Made by a program: the position numbers and the translations under genes. From Lepiota brunneoincarnata (Eukaryota; Basidiomycota; Agaricomycetes; Agaricales; Agaricaceae), in contig JAEBUN010000005.1 in NCBI GenBank assembly GCA_023014365.1, positions 1,612,001 to 1,676,000 on the forward strand: a stretch of 64,000 bases of DNA. The letters are read 5' to 3'. The notes beneath the pieces are model-generated. The model had not been told where the DNA came from and did no database searches. It was given only the letters and a program-made list of their open reading frames with translations. Below, one piece after another: positions 22,562-34,032 of the stretch. The stretch's first letter is position 1; each line of letters starts with the position of its first letter.

Positions 22562-25178
22562 ATGTCTCAACCAGGCCAAGATGCCAAGTTCTTCCAGCGA
22601 GGGAAGATTGAGGTCTTTTATTTTTTTCCAAGTGGTCTTCCCACCATCTGGCTCACTTTTCGTCAGGAGCTTCGATCCGAGCTGCAGACAGCAGAAACCA
22701 AAGATAAGAAGTATTTGAAGAGAAAGACAGTCCTCAAGAGGATAGTGGCCAATATCACGATGGGAAACGACAGTAGGTTTCGCAACACGATTCCTACTTG
22801 CTGGCCCCGATTCAATAGCCCCCAGTGTCACCCCTGTTCAACGATGTGGTACAGTGCCTCGGAACGCCGCTTCTGGAAATCAAGAAAAGTGAGCCAGTAT
22901 CACTTATGCATTGTCCCGGGGATTCTTAAGGCAGCTACCAGTGGTGTATCTCTACCTCGTCAGCTATGGCCGCTCAAAACCGAATCAGATTCATCTGGTC
23001 ATTCCATATTTCCTCCAGGTCAGCACTGAATCGCATTCATGCCATGGTATCTGAATTCCTCCAGGATGTTGGCGACAGGAATCCCCTCATTCGCGCTTTG
23101 GCCATACGCACCATGTCCTACATACCTATTCCCATCGTAACTGAGGCTCTCACGGAAAACCTACGGCATTGTCTCAAGGATCGCGATGCATATGTTCGCA
23201 AGACGGCAGCTATATGTGTAGCAAAGCTCTATGCCGCTGATCCTCGAAGAGCGGAAAAGGGAGGGTTCGTCGAGATGCTACGGGACCTTATGCTCGACAG
23301 TAATGCAACTGTTGTAGCGAACGCGGTGGCAGCTCTTTCTGAGATTGGAGACAGGCAAGACGGTGTCATATTTAGATTGAATCTCGCCACGGCACACAAA
23401 TTGCTGAACGCCTTAGAGGAGAGCTCGGAGTGCGTGCTTCCTAACAGAACTCTTGGATTAAATCGTTCATATTCTGCAGGTGGGGTCAGATATACATCCT
23501 TGACTCCTTACTGCGTTATGTGCCTGAACGCCATGCTGATGCGGAGGCAATGGCTGAACGTATCATAGTTCAGTTGCAGCACGCAAATTCCGCGGTAGTT
23601 CTCACTACCATCAAAGCTCTACTGTACCTGATGAACTACATGGAGAACCGAAAATTTATTGATCACTGCTGCAAGAAGATGGGCCCTCCTCTTGGTATGT
23701 GCTAATGCTCGAATGTGGCCTTCAACGTCATTTAATTACTTGCGTCTAGTAACCTTACTCTCCTCTGGACCAGAAGTACAATATGTAGCTCTGCGCAACA
23801 TCCTCCTGATCATCCAACGACGTCCTGCAGTGCTGAAGAACGATGTGAAAGTATTTTTCTGCAAGTATAATGATCCGATATACGTGAAACTAGCGAAGCT
23901 TGAAATCATGTATCGTCTGGCCCGAGTGGAAAACGCCGCAGAAGTCCTTGCAGAGTTGCAGGAGTAAGTTTGACATTATTGTTCGTTCCATTCCGCAAAT
24001 GAAATGAGCCATCTTAGATACGCGACAGAAGTGGACATCGATTTTGTCCGCAAAGCTGTGCGATCTATAGGTCGGTTGGCCATCAAGGTGGAAGCGGCGG
24101 CAGACAAGAGTATTGAGGTACTGCTGGGCCTACTTGAAACCAAAGTTTCCTACGTGGTACAAGAAGCCATCATCGTGATCAAAGATATCTTCCGGCGTTA
24201 TCCAGGGAAATACGAGGGTATTATACCGACGCTCTGTGCTCATCTGGATTTACTTGATGACCCGGAATCAAAGTCGGCGATGGTTTGGATTTTGGGTCAA
24301 TACGCCAACAGGATTGACAATGCGGAAGAATTACTTGATGTACTACTGGATAGCTTCTTAAGCGAAGCCGTGGAGGTTGGTCATTAGGGTTCTTGGATCT
24401 CTTACAGATGCTCATTTATTGCAGGTGCAACTGGCCTTGTTAACGGCAGCTGTGAAACTCTTCATCTACAAATCTGGGTCAGAATCCGCGAAAGAAATTG
24501 TCCACAAAGTTCTAAAATGGGCGACCGAAGATGTAGATAACCCGGACCTGCGGGATCGAGGTTTCATGTATTGGCGAATGTTGGCCATCAATCCTACAGT
24601 CGCAGGGGAAATAGTCCTATCAGAGAAGCCTCCTATTACTACCGACTCTGATAGGATGGATAGAGGAGCATTGGATCAGCTTCTGCTGCACACTGGTACG
24701 ATAGGAAGTATCTACCACAAAAACCCAGAGGTAGGTCCTGCTTACCGCGTCAGGTGGGTTTAGGGCTGACGTCCCTGTGCATCAGACCTTTATCCGGGGT
24801 GCAGTTGGGAGAGGTTTGACCGATAGTCCGGCACTGAATGCCCATTCTCGCGCAGTACTGGTTCCACTGCCGCGCCCTCAGCTCCCAGACGTGCCTATCA
24901 CAGTGCCAGGTCCTGGTCCTCAAGAGCCCCATATGGCAAAACCAGAACCACTACCACCTTCCTCACTCTCCAAGCCGCTGCCACAGCCCGGAGATGCGGA
25001 GGTGGATGACCAGGAAGGAGGAGAATCCGATCATGATGACATACCGGACCGGCCGAAATCCGACGACCCATATTCAAACCTCGGAAATGCATTCCAAGAC
25101 TACTTAACAGATCAGCCGAAACCCATCGTTACGAATAATAGGCAAGGGAGACATGAAGATGATGACCTATTATTTTGA
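22562..25178 (+). CDS. Beta-adaptin, large subunit of a clathrin adaptor (AP-1 or AP-2)
   Basis: About ten exons. The start [15 protein letters not shown] leads via an intron (22613-22666) into [20 protein letters not shown] and [10 protein letters not shown], the beta-adaptin N-terminus. HEAT/armadillo repeats follow: [86 protein letters not shown] and [16 protein letters not shown]. The trunk ends [14 protein letters not shown], then a short acidic hinge to DDDLLF. There is no ear domain, as in several basidiomycete beta-adaptins. The protein sorts cargo into clathrin vesicles at the trans-Golgi or plasma membrane. I lean to AP-1 because the protein ends after the hinge, but cannot exclude AP-2. 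Intron 23019-23064 has an unusual repeat (see findings). Confidence 0.88.
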
Positions 25179-25264
25179 GGATGAATCTACGTGAATCCAT
25201 TGTGTCGCATCGGTATTGTTTGTACATGAATCAAATATCTTCCTGACGGCACGTTGTAAGAAGG

Positions 25265-26254
25265 TCATGATATTGATTTTGGTCGTAGAGAGTTATAGTG
25301 CTGTTCGGATTGTGAGCGTGAATCACCCTAGGATGCGAACAGACTCACTTCTCCGAGCCCATACATTCTTCTGTGGTAACTTATCCAGACACCATTCCTC
25401 TTCACAACATGTTCGGCACCTGAATCTCCTGTAGGATCATGAATCACAACCGGAGGTACACCGCCCTGTACAACATATACAGGAACGTTAAAGGCTCGAC
25501 TCAGGGCCTGGATTTCAGGTTCTCCTCCCCAGGCTGCAGTGTTGCGCACGGCAGAACAATACATCTGGAGTTCTTGTGGTGACATTAAGCCACTATCCAG
25601 CGCACCATCGGCGTCCTCTCCTTGCGTTGAAAGAAGGAACGGCAAAAAGTCGCCGGGATGTGATTCGATGAAGTTAGCCGCTGCCGCTCGCATTGCTGCA
25701 TAATTTCCCTGAGGGGCTGGCAGTATTCTGAGTAACGTGAGCTGATCTGCAATTGCAGAATACAGACAGTGCCCGTCTGGATTGATCTTGTACTGGGTCA
25801 ATCGCCTTTTTTTAGGGGCCAGATCGTGGACTTCACCTCAAATATTTGGCGATCATATTGTTGGCAGACTATGGCAATGGCCTGTTCCTCGTCTCTCGCT
25901 TCCTTTTCGAGTCGTGCCTGGGCTTCTGGGTCATCTGGTAGGATATTTTGTGCCAATGCGGCTGCTTTCCTGGCCTTGGCAGGTCAGTACAAGCTACCAA
26001 GGGGATGGATCCAAAGTTACCTGTCGCGCCTGAAACCGACTTTTCGCAGTTTGCTTCGATTTTGCCTCTAGCTCCTCCGCTTGCTCATGCAATTGCATCT
26101 CATTGAGTACAGCCGCAGATTCCTCCCGAACTGTTTTGTTTTGCGAGTCGAGCTGTGCAACCAACTCGTTCATAAGGTCGTCGTCTTGGGGATCCATAGC
26201 TGGTGGTGGAGAAGTTGGAGCTGCTTTGTTCTTGCCTTTGCCCTTCTTGGCCAT
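25265..26254 (-). CDS. OTU2: OTU-domain deubiquitinase (Otu2/OTUD6 type)
   Basis: Four exons (26254-26021, 25974-25837, 25792-25349, 25300-25265) sum to 283 aa. The N-terminus is Lys-rich (MAKKGKGKNKAAP) and followed by a coiled coil (LNEMQLHEQAEELEAKSKQT). The OTU catalytic domain begins at INPDGHCLYSAIADQL, holding the conserved Asp and nucleophile Cys. It includes YCSAVRNTAAWGGEPEIQAL and ends NGVWISYHRRMYGLGEHYNS, where the catalytic His region is expected. The final exon (12 codons, LRPKSIS end) is missed if the intron 25301-25348 is not removed. Relatives cleave ubiquitin chains and act on ribosome-associated ubiquitination. It is divergent from the armadillo gene (172 bp). Confidence 0.9.
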
Positions 26255-26279
26255 AATCCTGGGGGAGAGATAATTTGCT

Positions 26280-26287
26280 TGACGTCA
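26280..26287. promoter_or_regulatory. TGACGTCA (CRE/ATF) palindrome in a divergent promoter
   Basis: A perfect 8-bp CRE site, the target of CREB/ATF bZIP factors (fission yeast Atf1 type), 26 bp upstream of the OTU2 start and within the 172-bp space shared with the armadillo gene. Function is inferred from the motif only. Confidence 0.35.
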
Positions 26288-26426
26288 GGGCTGCAAGCAG
26301 AATTTGATCGATATTGGGCACCGCCACAACAAACATGGTTTGTCCCTGATATACTCGTGATAATTTGGTAATATGTCTTGCTGTATATCCACTCACAGCA
26401 CCTCATCTTGACTCCATCCACAGACG

Positions 26427-29131
26427 ATGACTGACATACCGGCACTGGAGCGTAGCCTGCATGAACTCAGTTCGGCAACCGCACAGCAGGAGAATGAGGA
26501 AACATGGTCCAATGTAGAGTTAACATCGCGCACTTTGGCCGATGCCCTCCGGACCAAAGATGGTCCAGGTCGCTACCACTGCATCCTCCAAATATTCTGA
26601 CCGACTTACATGTTTTGTGCCAGTCGATTACCGTGCTCTCCTAGGGAAGACGCCCCTGCCGCAAAGTATCAAGTCCTTGTTGACTAGCGTGCTCAGGGAT
26701 GTGCCCATCCCGTCCGGGCCTCAAGCAGGTGCGGTGCTGGAACTGTTCAGAATCGCTGCCAATTTCTGTATCGATAATGGTAGGCGCCAGAAACTGCTTT
26801 AGGCACGAGACTTGCCAACCAGAATGTCGATAGATGAGAATCGATCGCTTCTCCTCGAGGCTGGTGTTATCCAGGTCGTGCTCTCGCTATTGGAGGCGTA
26901 CAATGACAAAATTTTAGCTGCTTCTCCGCAACGAGTTGATCTTTCTCTCCTTGAACTGAAGACGCTCAGGACAGCGCTCGGCGCTCTTTTGAATGCTAGT
27001 TTGGGTTTCGGTGCGTGTTCTTGTTCTGATCTCCTATCATGACCCTTATTGTGCAGACGAGGTCAAAAATCGGTTAAACTCTCTGGAGACAGCACAAACC
27101 GTCCTCAAACTCGTGACAAGTGTTTATCAGGTTGGTGCCTGGTCCGAAGTTACAAGGGACGCTGCTGGGGATATCGAAGAGGAATGGGATTTGCGTAGCA
27201 CGATATCAAGCTGGGGTTGGAGACTCGCTTCAGAACTCAGGAGCGTCAAGGATGAAGGTAATAACCAAGACGTTAGGGTGTCCATCCATCTTGCTTATGG
27301 AGCTTCCTAGCTGTCCAAATATTCAACCCTGACGTTCTCCCTCTGCTCACACCGCCACTGGCGGCATTCATTCCGCCTCACAAGTTCGACACTACTACTT
27401 CTTTCTTTATAGGAACTCCGACACTGACATCCCTTGTTGAAACCGATTTTGACATCCTGGAAAATGCTTGCACTCTCATAGAATCTCTAGCACTGGACGT
27501 CGAGGACATTCGACTTGCTCTGGCACGCGGTCTATATTTTCCTGCTGAGCATGGAGGTGTTCCATGCTTATCGGTAATATTGGATTTTGTGGAGCAGGGA
27601 GGCTTTCCCTCTGTTTGGCAAGCCTCGGGGGTGTTTGACGGCGCAGAAAGGGCCCGGAAGGAGAAGGAATTTGGTATTTGTAAAGCGGCTTTAGTGAAGG
27701 CAGTCGTAGAAGTGGCGGGAGAGGAGAAGAATGCTGACGTTCTTTGGGATGATTCCGAGGAAGACAAACCGGGGGGTCGATTTGTCTACCGGATGGTCCA
27801 CTGGATCAAATCCTATGTGAAGGAAGGGGATGGTGTAGGGAATAAACCCCAAGCGCATGGATTGAGAGATGATCTGGTTATATCCGCCAGTCTGTCTCTT
27901 GGCAATCTTTCCCGTCGGGGTGGGTCGTCCGGTGTCCTATTTTTGAGAGGTTGCTCAGATATCCATATATACAGAGTCATGCGCAACTGCGCTCCTCTCT
28001 TCGCCTTATTCGCTCGCACCAGTGCTTGCATCGCCATTGTTCCTGTCTCCGGGGACAGACATCAAGTTAAAGCATGGGATCCTTGCTTTCCTGAAAAACC
28101 TCGCGCAATCTGCAAGTCTCTCCAAAGTCATTCAAAAGTCTCTGGATGAAGTAGGTATCGTTCGAAGTCTTGCAGAGAGTGGTGTGTGGGATGAGAGGGC
28201 GGACGTGATGGCGGACATTGTCCAATTAAATGCCATTGGGGCTGTCAAGCATCTCTGTGGCGCAGACGGTACGCAGACGCTTATAAGCAACAGGGTGACT
28301 CTAATCCAGTGTTATTTATATCAGTTGAACATACTTTTGCTCTGGTAATCCCGCCCTCGGATTCCTCTACTCCCTCTGGCCTTGCGCAGATTCTCGCATT
28401 GGCCAAGCGCTCTGATTCCATTTCTGTCAAGAGTGAAGGTTCGAGGGTGCTTGTTCATGTCATCAAATCCTTGTGGTCTGTGGAGCCCGCCCTGATTCAG
28501 CAGGGGAACACACCATCGCTGGAACGGCAACAAAAGCGAGAAGCTGCCACAAAACTAGTGTTGACCCAAGAATCCGCCGATGTCCTAGCCACCCTCCTTG
28601 GTCGCAGTGGCCGTTATCCTGTCCTTGTGAATGAGAGTATTGTAGCCTTGACGTTGTTGTCTATGCACAAAGATGGAGGTACGTCATAGCTTGTGTCCAT
28701 TATTGAGCTAAACATGAAAAACTTTCTGACAGGTCAAATGGTTCTAAGATCCTTAACCAACCCAATATCACCCACATTACCCTGGCGCTTCATCAGAACC
28801 TTCTGCCTCACCTACTAGCGACGTAAGCTCTCCTGCTGTCGCAACACCTCCCATGCGTACCAAGTTGCATGTTCCACGCCACGCACTCGACATGCTAACT
28901 TTTGTGCTACGGAATGTCGATAATCCCGCGAATTTCCCCGTAGAAGTTCGTGTCAACGTGTGCTCTTTGCTGCTTCAGCTTGCAAAGCACACCTCTGGGG
29001 AGGAATTGACAAAGACTAAAGATGCTGTGCGGCCGACGCTAGAAAGGGTTGCGAATGAGCTGCAAACCGCCACTGGCAAAGAAGAGATATTGTGGAATGC
29101 GATTCAAAAGGTCCTTGGAGCGTGGGCTTGA
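26427..29131 (+). CDS. Armadillo-repeat GTPase-GDP dissociation stimulator (SmgGDS/RAP1GDS1; fission yeast Arz1-like)
   Basis: A multi-exon gene starting MTDIPALERSLHELSSATAQ. Armadillo-type helices include LLEAGVIQVVLSLLEAYND, LVETDFDILENACTLIESLA and GILAFLKNLAQSASLSKVIQ, and repeats of the form NESIVALTLLSMHKDGG. The end is VRVNVCSLLLQLAKHTSGEE with a last helix IQKVLGAWA. Intron 26779-26832 runs to an acceptor just before GATGAGAATCG, giving CIDNDENRSLLLEAG, the conserved 'eNr.lLleaG' step. SmgGDS proteins act as chaperones and weak exchange factors for Rho/Ras-type small GTPases with prenylated tails. Domain type is firm; the precise GTPase partner is unknown. Confidence 0.75.
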
Positions 29132-29388
29132 TGCTAGAACATATACTTGTAATAAAGAATTGTTGCTGTACTGATAGATACCCTGTGCTATAACCATCCT
29201 TGGCATTTGTCTCGGCGTTTCGCTGACCGGCTTGTTGAGATTCCGAACCCGGAATTACGAAACCACCCGAGGGCTCTCACATTCTTCATGCCCCGCCAGT
29301 GTTCGCAACATGGGAATCCACTCTAGCTCGCTTATACCACTGACCAGTCTTGGCACTCTGTGGCGGTCAGGCCGAAACATCGCTCGAC

Positions 29389-30739
29389 ATGGGTGATATT
29401 ACCGTTGACATCAGGGAGGGCATTGCAACTATCCAATTCAACCGCCCCGCTACCCTCAACGCGCTTATTGCCAAAGGTCGTTTCCTGCACATTGAATTTA
29501 TGTTGGGTGTACCTGACCGGTTGTTTACACAGATTATGAGGAGCTTGCCAAGGCATTGAGAGATATTGACGGGCGGGACAATGTTGCTGTTACTGTATTG
29601 CAGGGTGAGGTTTCGTGCTGGGGTGTTCAACGTTTAAGACTGAGACTGACCTCTGACAGCCACCGGAAAATGGTTCTGCGCGTGCGTTCCCTTGTACCTT
29701 GACTCTATCTGGCTCTCAACGTTCATGCGCCTTGTAGAGGAACAAGCGTCCGTGACAAACCTCCCGAGAAGGCATTGGAATCAGTTGGCAGTATCAGAGC
29801 GGCACTAATAAATAATGTCGCACTCACTACTCTTGACTGCGGCAAGGCGGTGGGTCAGGTGCCTGATCGTCGAGTGCGGCGATTAATACATCACTGATAT
29901 ATAGTTGTACTCCCATCGGAAAATCCTGGTTGCCGCCTTGAACGGCCCTGTGATGGGTATGTTTCTTTGCCACTCCAGGGAAGGAGCCGTGAATGGCTGA
30001 TTGCGCCCACAGGAATTACCGCAGGTAAAGTGCTAGATACTGGTGGAAGCCAAAAAAACATATGAAAATTTCCATCTAGCGCTCCTCGGCCACTTCGACT
30101 TCATCTATGCCATGCCAAATGTCTGGATGTCCACCCCATTCACATTCCTAGGTGGGTGCCGCGTTCTCGTCGGCAGAAACTGGTCTCAATTCCACTAGGT
30201 ATCATTGCGGAAGGCGGTGCTAGTGCCAGTTTCGTCAATCGAAGTGAGGGTTTCGGTTGGACTATCCCATTCATTAGCCTAACTCATTTGCAGTGGGTCT
30301 TGCCAAAGCGAATGAAATGTTGATTTGGGGAAAGAAAAAAAATGCCCAGGAACTGTTGGAATGCGGATTTATCAAGTACGGGCAAGGGGCTAGCCTTCAG
30401 GCCACCCGCTGACCCTCTCAACAGCCAAATTCTTCCCCATCAGTCCGTGGAATCATTCCACAGGGAAGTTCGAAGTATCTTGAGGGCTGAACTCGAGGGC
30501 CTTGATACTACTGCCGTCTTAACAACAAAGAGGCTTATCAAAGCAGCCCTGGCCGATAAGAACGACTTTGATGCTGTGAACCTCCGCGAAAGTTACGGTG
30601 AGCCCCTCGTGACGTGAGGCTCCATGTGATGATAACCAAGTCCATCGATCGCTTAGCCCAAGCGGAAAGATTCGCCAGCGGCGTGCCTTTTAGACAGTTT
30701 GCCAGGATAGCTAGCAGGGAAATAAAGCATAAGCTTTGA
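29389..30739 (+). CDS. ECI1: Peroxisomal delta3,delta2-enoyl-CoA isomerase / enoyl-CoA hydratase family
   Basis: About ten exons, several tiny. The crotonase fold is seen in TIQFNRPATLNALIAK, YEELAKALRDID, LQATGKWFCAGTSV (oxyanion-hole region), KILVAALNGPVMGITAALLG and FGWT-free LGIIAEGGASASFVNRMGLA. The Glu of AEGG is where Eci1-type isomerases keep their single catalytic acid. The final residues, KHKL, form a PTS1-like HKL signal (yeast Eci1 ends HRL), so the enzyme probably works in peroxisomes. There it would move cis/trans-3 double bonds to trans-2 during beta-oxidation of unsaturated fatty acids. Exons 29660-29681 (22 nt) and 30013-30024 (12 nt) are needed for the WFC and GITA motifs. 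Confidence 0.88.
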
Positions 30740-31516
30740 TACATGGGCTACTGTGTATGTACGTCTCATCCTCTAAGGTTTTCAATTGTCCCTGAACAGA
30801 AGTCGATCCAAATATAAAACGAGAACTCCTCTCAATGTGTGATATTCTGACGACATTCGTCGTCAGCGTCTCATCACCGACACTGCAGAAGCCCGGCCGT
30901 TATCTATTTGGTCATGTGAACCCGATTCTACCGATTTCGTTTTTCACTTGGTAAGCTGTAGGGGCCAACTGAAAGTATCCCGTTTGTAGGTCACTATCAT
31001 CCCTTCCTGTCTTCGCTCCTCTGCCCGTTGACGTATACGGTGACAGACCCACGTGTTCTACCTCCCGTTGAAACCCGGTGCATGTGCTGTGCGATTGAGC
31101 GAAAATCTAGCCGCAACATACGGGCTTAGCCACCACAGCTTAATTGTCATCATTGGCAATTTTTACGGCAGTCAATTACCTTCAGCATCAAGGTCATTCC
31201 TCACAATAGCCTAGGGCTAGCCGGACAAGCACCACTTCACTGGCTGGCTTAACCTTGTACTGCCGTTGAATTTCTGTAGTTATACGGGGATTTGACCGCT
31301 CAGAATGATTGATGTGTGTCGCTTACTGTGTGATCATTTGGCTTGGCCCTTGACAGCAACCTTAGATCGGGTAGACCCATGGGGACACCAGAAGCCCCAA
31401 CTTGTCTCCCACTCTTTATTTAGCATAAGAGGGGGCGCTGCAGCCCATGCTGCGCCGGGCCCTTCTGCAATACCCCTTGTCACCCCTAACGCTACCCCAT
31501 CCTAGCTATCCCTGCG
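30740..31516 (+). promoter_or_regulatory. 777-bp upstream region of the amino acid permease
   Basis: A gene-free interval in tandem orientation. It holds one CACGTG E-box at 31050-31055 and an AT-rich TTTATTTAG about 90 bp upstream of the ATG that may serve as TATA element. No coding pattern recognised. Confidence 0.4.
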
Positions 31517-33810
31517 ATGTCTGGCGACGAAAAGCGGATTGTGAAGGAGGAGTCTGTGTTGAGCGTCGACGAGTCGTCTGCCAACGAGTACCAGGAGCCG
31601 CCGCAGGAGACGAGTTTGCATCGTGGGCTTAAGGCTCGGCAAATATCTATGATCGCGGTGCGGTTCACTGATTGTTCTTGTGTTGCAGAGGAATTGACAC
31701 CAATTCAATTAAGCTTGGTGGTGCTGTAGGGACAGGCCTTATCATCGGGTCCGGTACTGCTTTGCGTCGCGGCGGTCCTTTAGGTGCGTATCTGGTTTAC
31801 GAGGAAGAAGTGATCGGCTGCAACCGCATGCTAGGTTTACTCTTAGGATATGCGTTTGTCGGCTTTGTGTGTTATCTCGTCATGATTTCCCTCGGTGAGA
31901 TGGCAGCATATCTGCCTCATAAAAAGGGTTTCGCTGGATATGCCACACGCTTCGTCGATCCTGCGCTTGGTTTTGCTCTGGGATGGAATTACCTGTTTAA
32001 ATATGCGAGTGCTCCTCTTCTTCTGATTCTTGGTTCATTATTTGACATGACATATCTTTAGCTGATCGTCACGCCGAATAACATCAACGCTGCTGGTGTC
32101 GTGATCCAGTATTGGACGGGGTCTGTGCATATGGCAATCTGGATGGGTAGGATGTTCTATGTATTTGAAAGCCTTTTTTGCTCAACTCTCACGGGTAACA
32201 GTTATCTTCATTGCCGCAAGTATGCCCATTCCCCCGATTCACTTCGACACACACCCTCTTATCTTTGTCTAGTCTTCATAGTCAACCTGTTAGGTGTCCG
32301 TGTCTTCGGGGAGCTTGAGTTTTGGTTTTCCAGTATCAAGAGTGAGCAGCGCGCAACTTTTAGGCTTAGGACCTTTCTCACGCAACCTAGTTCTCGCTCT
32401 CATTGGTCTCTTGCTTATGGGTATCATCATTGATCTCGGTATGTTTGACCGTCAGGCTAGGGGAACATCGAATTGAGGCCCCGATCATCTAGGTGGGAAT
32501 CCTAGGCACGACCGGATTGGTTTCAGGTACTGGAGAGACCCCAATGGTCCAATGGGCAAATATTTGATTGACCAAGTCAAGAACACCTCTTTGTCCATTT
32601 TTCTCGGCTTTTGGGCTACTCTCACCAATGCGCTCTTCGCTTATATGGGAACCGAGCTGATTGGCGTGACTGTAGGAGAGGTACCCCGTGGTTCTCTTTA
32701 TTGTTATCGTGCCAAAGGTGACCAGATCTGTAGGCTGAAAACCCCCGTAGAAACATCCCTATCGCTATCAGGAGGACATTTTGGCGTATTTTGATATTTT
32801 ATGTTGGAGGTGTCTTCGTCATCGGTTTGATTGTTCCCAGCACCGACGAGAGCCTGTTTATTGCCACAAAGTCAAAGACCGGAGCAGCTGCTAGTCCATT
32901 TGTCGTCGCAACAACCTTGGTAAGGGGTGCTCAGATTTCGCGACCCAACGTATTGATTGCTGAGTCTTCTGTAGGTCGGGATTCGGGTTTTGAACCACGT
33001 CATTAATGCTGCGATTCTCATTTTTGTGATGAGTGCCGCCAATTCCGATTTGTACATCGGGTCACGAACTTTGTATGGTCTCGCCGTTGAAGGGAAAGCA
33101 CCTGCGATCTTCAAGAAGGTCAACCGTATGGGCGTCCCGTGGCCATCCTTGATCTTGTGCACAACGTTCTGTTGCTTAGTTTTCCTAAACGTCAGTACTT
33201 CGAGTGCTCGAGGTAAACTATGACATACTATGGGCTGTTGACTGTGCTGCTCACCAAGGTGCCATATAGTGTTCGGATGGTTCGTCAACCTCGTGTCGAC
33301 CTTTGGCGCCCTGACATGGATGTCGATTGTGTACTCCCACATGTGTGTTCCTAGCGTTCCTCAGGCTTCCTCTGACTCACTCCCTTCAAGCCGTTTTGTG
33401 AAGGCCCTCAAAGTCAATAAAATGTCGAGGGACAAACTGCCATACAAGGCACCATTCCAACCATGGGGTGCTTGGTTTGCACTCGTCACCACCGGAGTCA
33501 TCACATTCTTCAAAGGCTTCGACACGTTCATTCCTTGGAATACGGCAAACTTCATTACGTGGGTCACCTATCAGATAATTGCAAAAAGGAGGATTGACAA
33601 ATCTACTACAGGAACTACATTGGAATTCCGATTTTCTTCGTCTTATGGCTCAGTTACAAGATCCTTTTCAGGACCAAGGTTATACGTTATGAGGAGGTCG
33701 ATCTCATCACTGGCCTGAAAACCATTGATGACGAAGAGCAGCGGTTCCTTGAACAAGAGGCCCTTAAGGGTCCCCAAACAGGCCTCAGAAAATTCTGGGA
33801 TTCTCTGTGA
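31517..33810 (+). CDS. Amino acid permease, fungal AAT/YAT family
   Basis: A hydrophilic N-terminus (MSGDEKRIVKEESVLSVDES), then HRGLKARQISMIALGGAVGT and GLIIGSGTALRRGGPLG, the family's TM1 signature. Twelve membrane helices are spread over about 13 exons, e.g. VGFVCYLVMISLGEMAAYLP and IFIVNLLGVRVFGELEFWFS. GVTVGEAENPRRNIPIAIRR is the classic AAT motif. RFVKALKVNKMSRDKLPYKA and PFQPWGAWFA follow near the end, and the C-terminal tail ends LRKFWDSL. It imports amino acids at the plasma membrane by proton symport. Exon 32202-32219 is only 18 nt; intron 32005-32061 appears to start with GC. Substrate cannot be told from sequence. Such permeases need Shr3 to leave the ER, and Shr3 is encoded at 48298. 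Confidence 0.92.
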
Positions 33811-34032
33811 TCTTATGTAATTGTAGTACTAATGATGTTAGTCAGTGAGGACAGGAGACTAGACATGACAGTACACGAGCTTGCACTGGCATTGGCATCC
33901 CATGGCCCGTAACACCCATCAGTGAATTATTAATCATCTCTTGTCTCACTGTTGGTCGCTGCTGCAGCCTTCTGCTATCTCAACACTATTCACACTACTT
34001 TACAAGAGGAAACATCAGAGGAACCCATCGTC

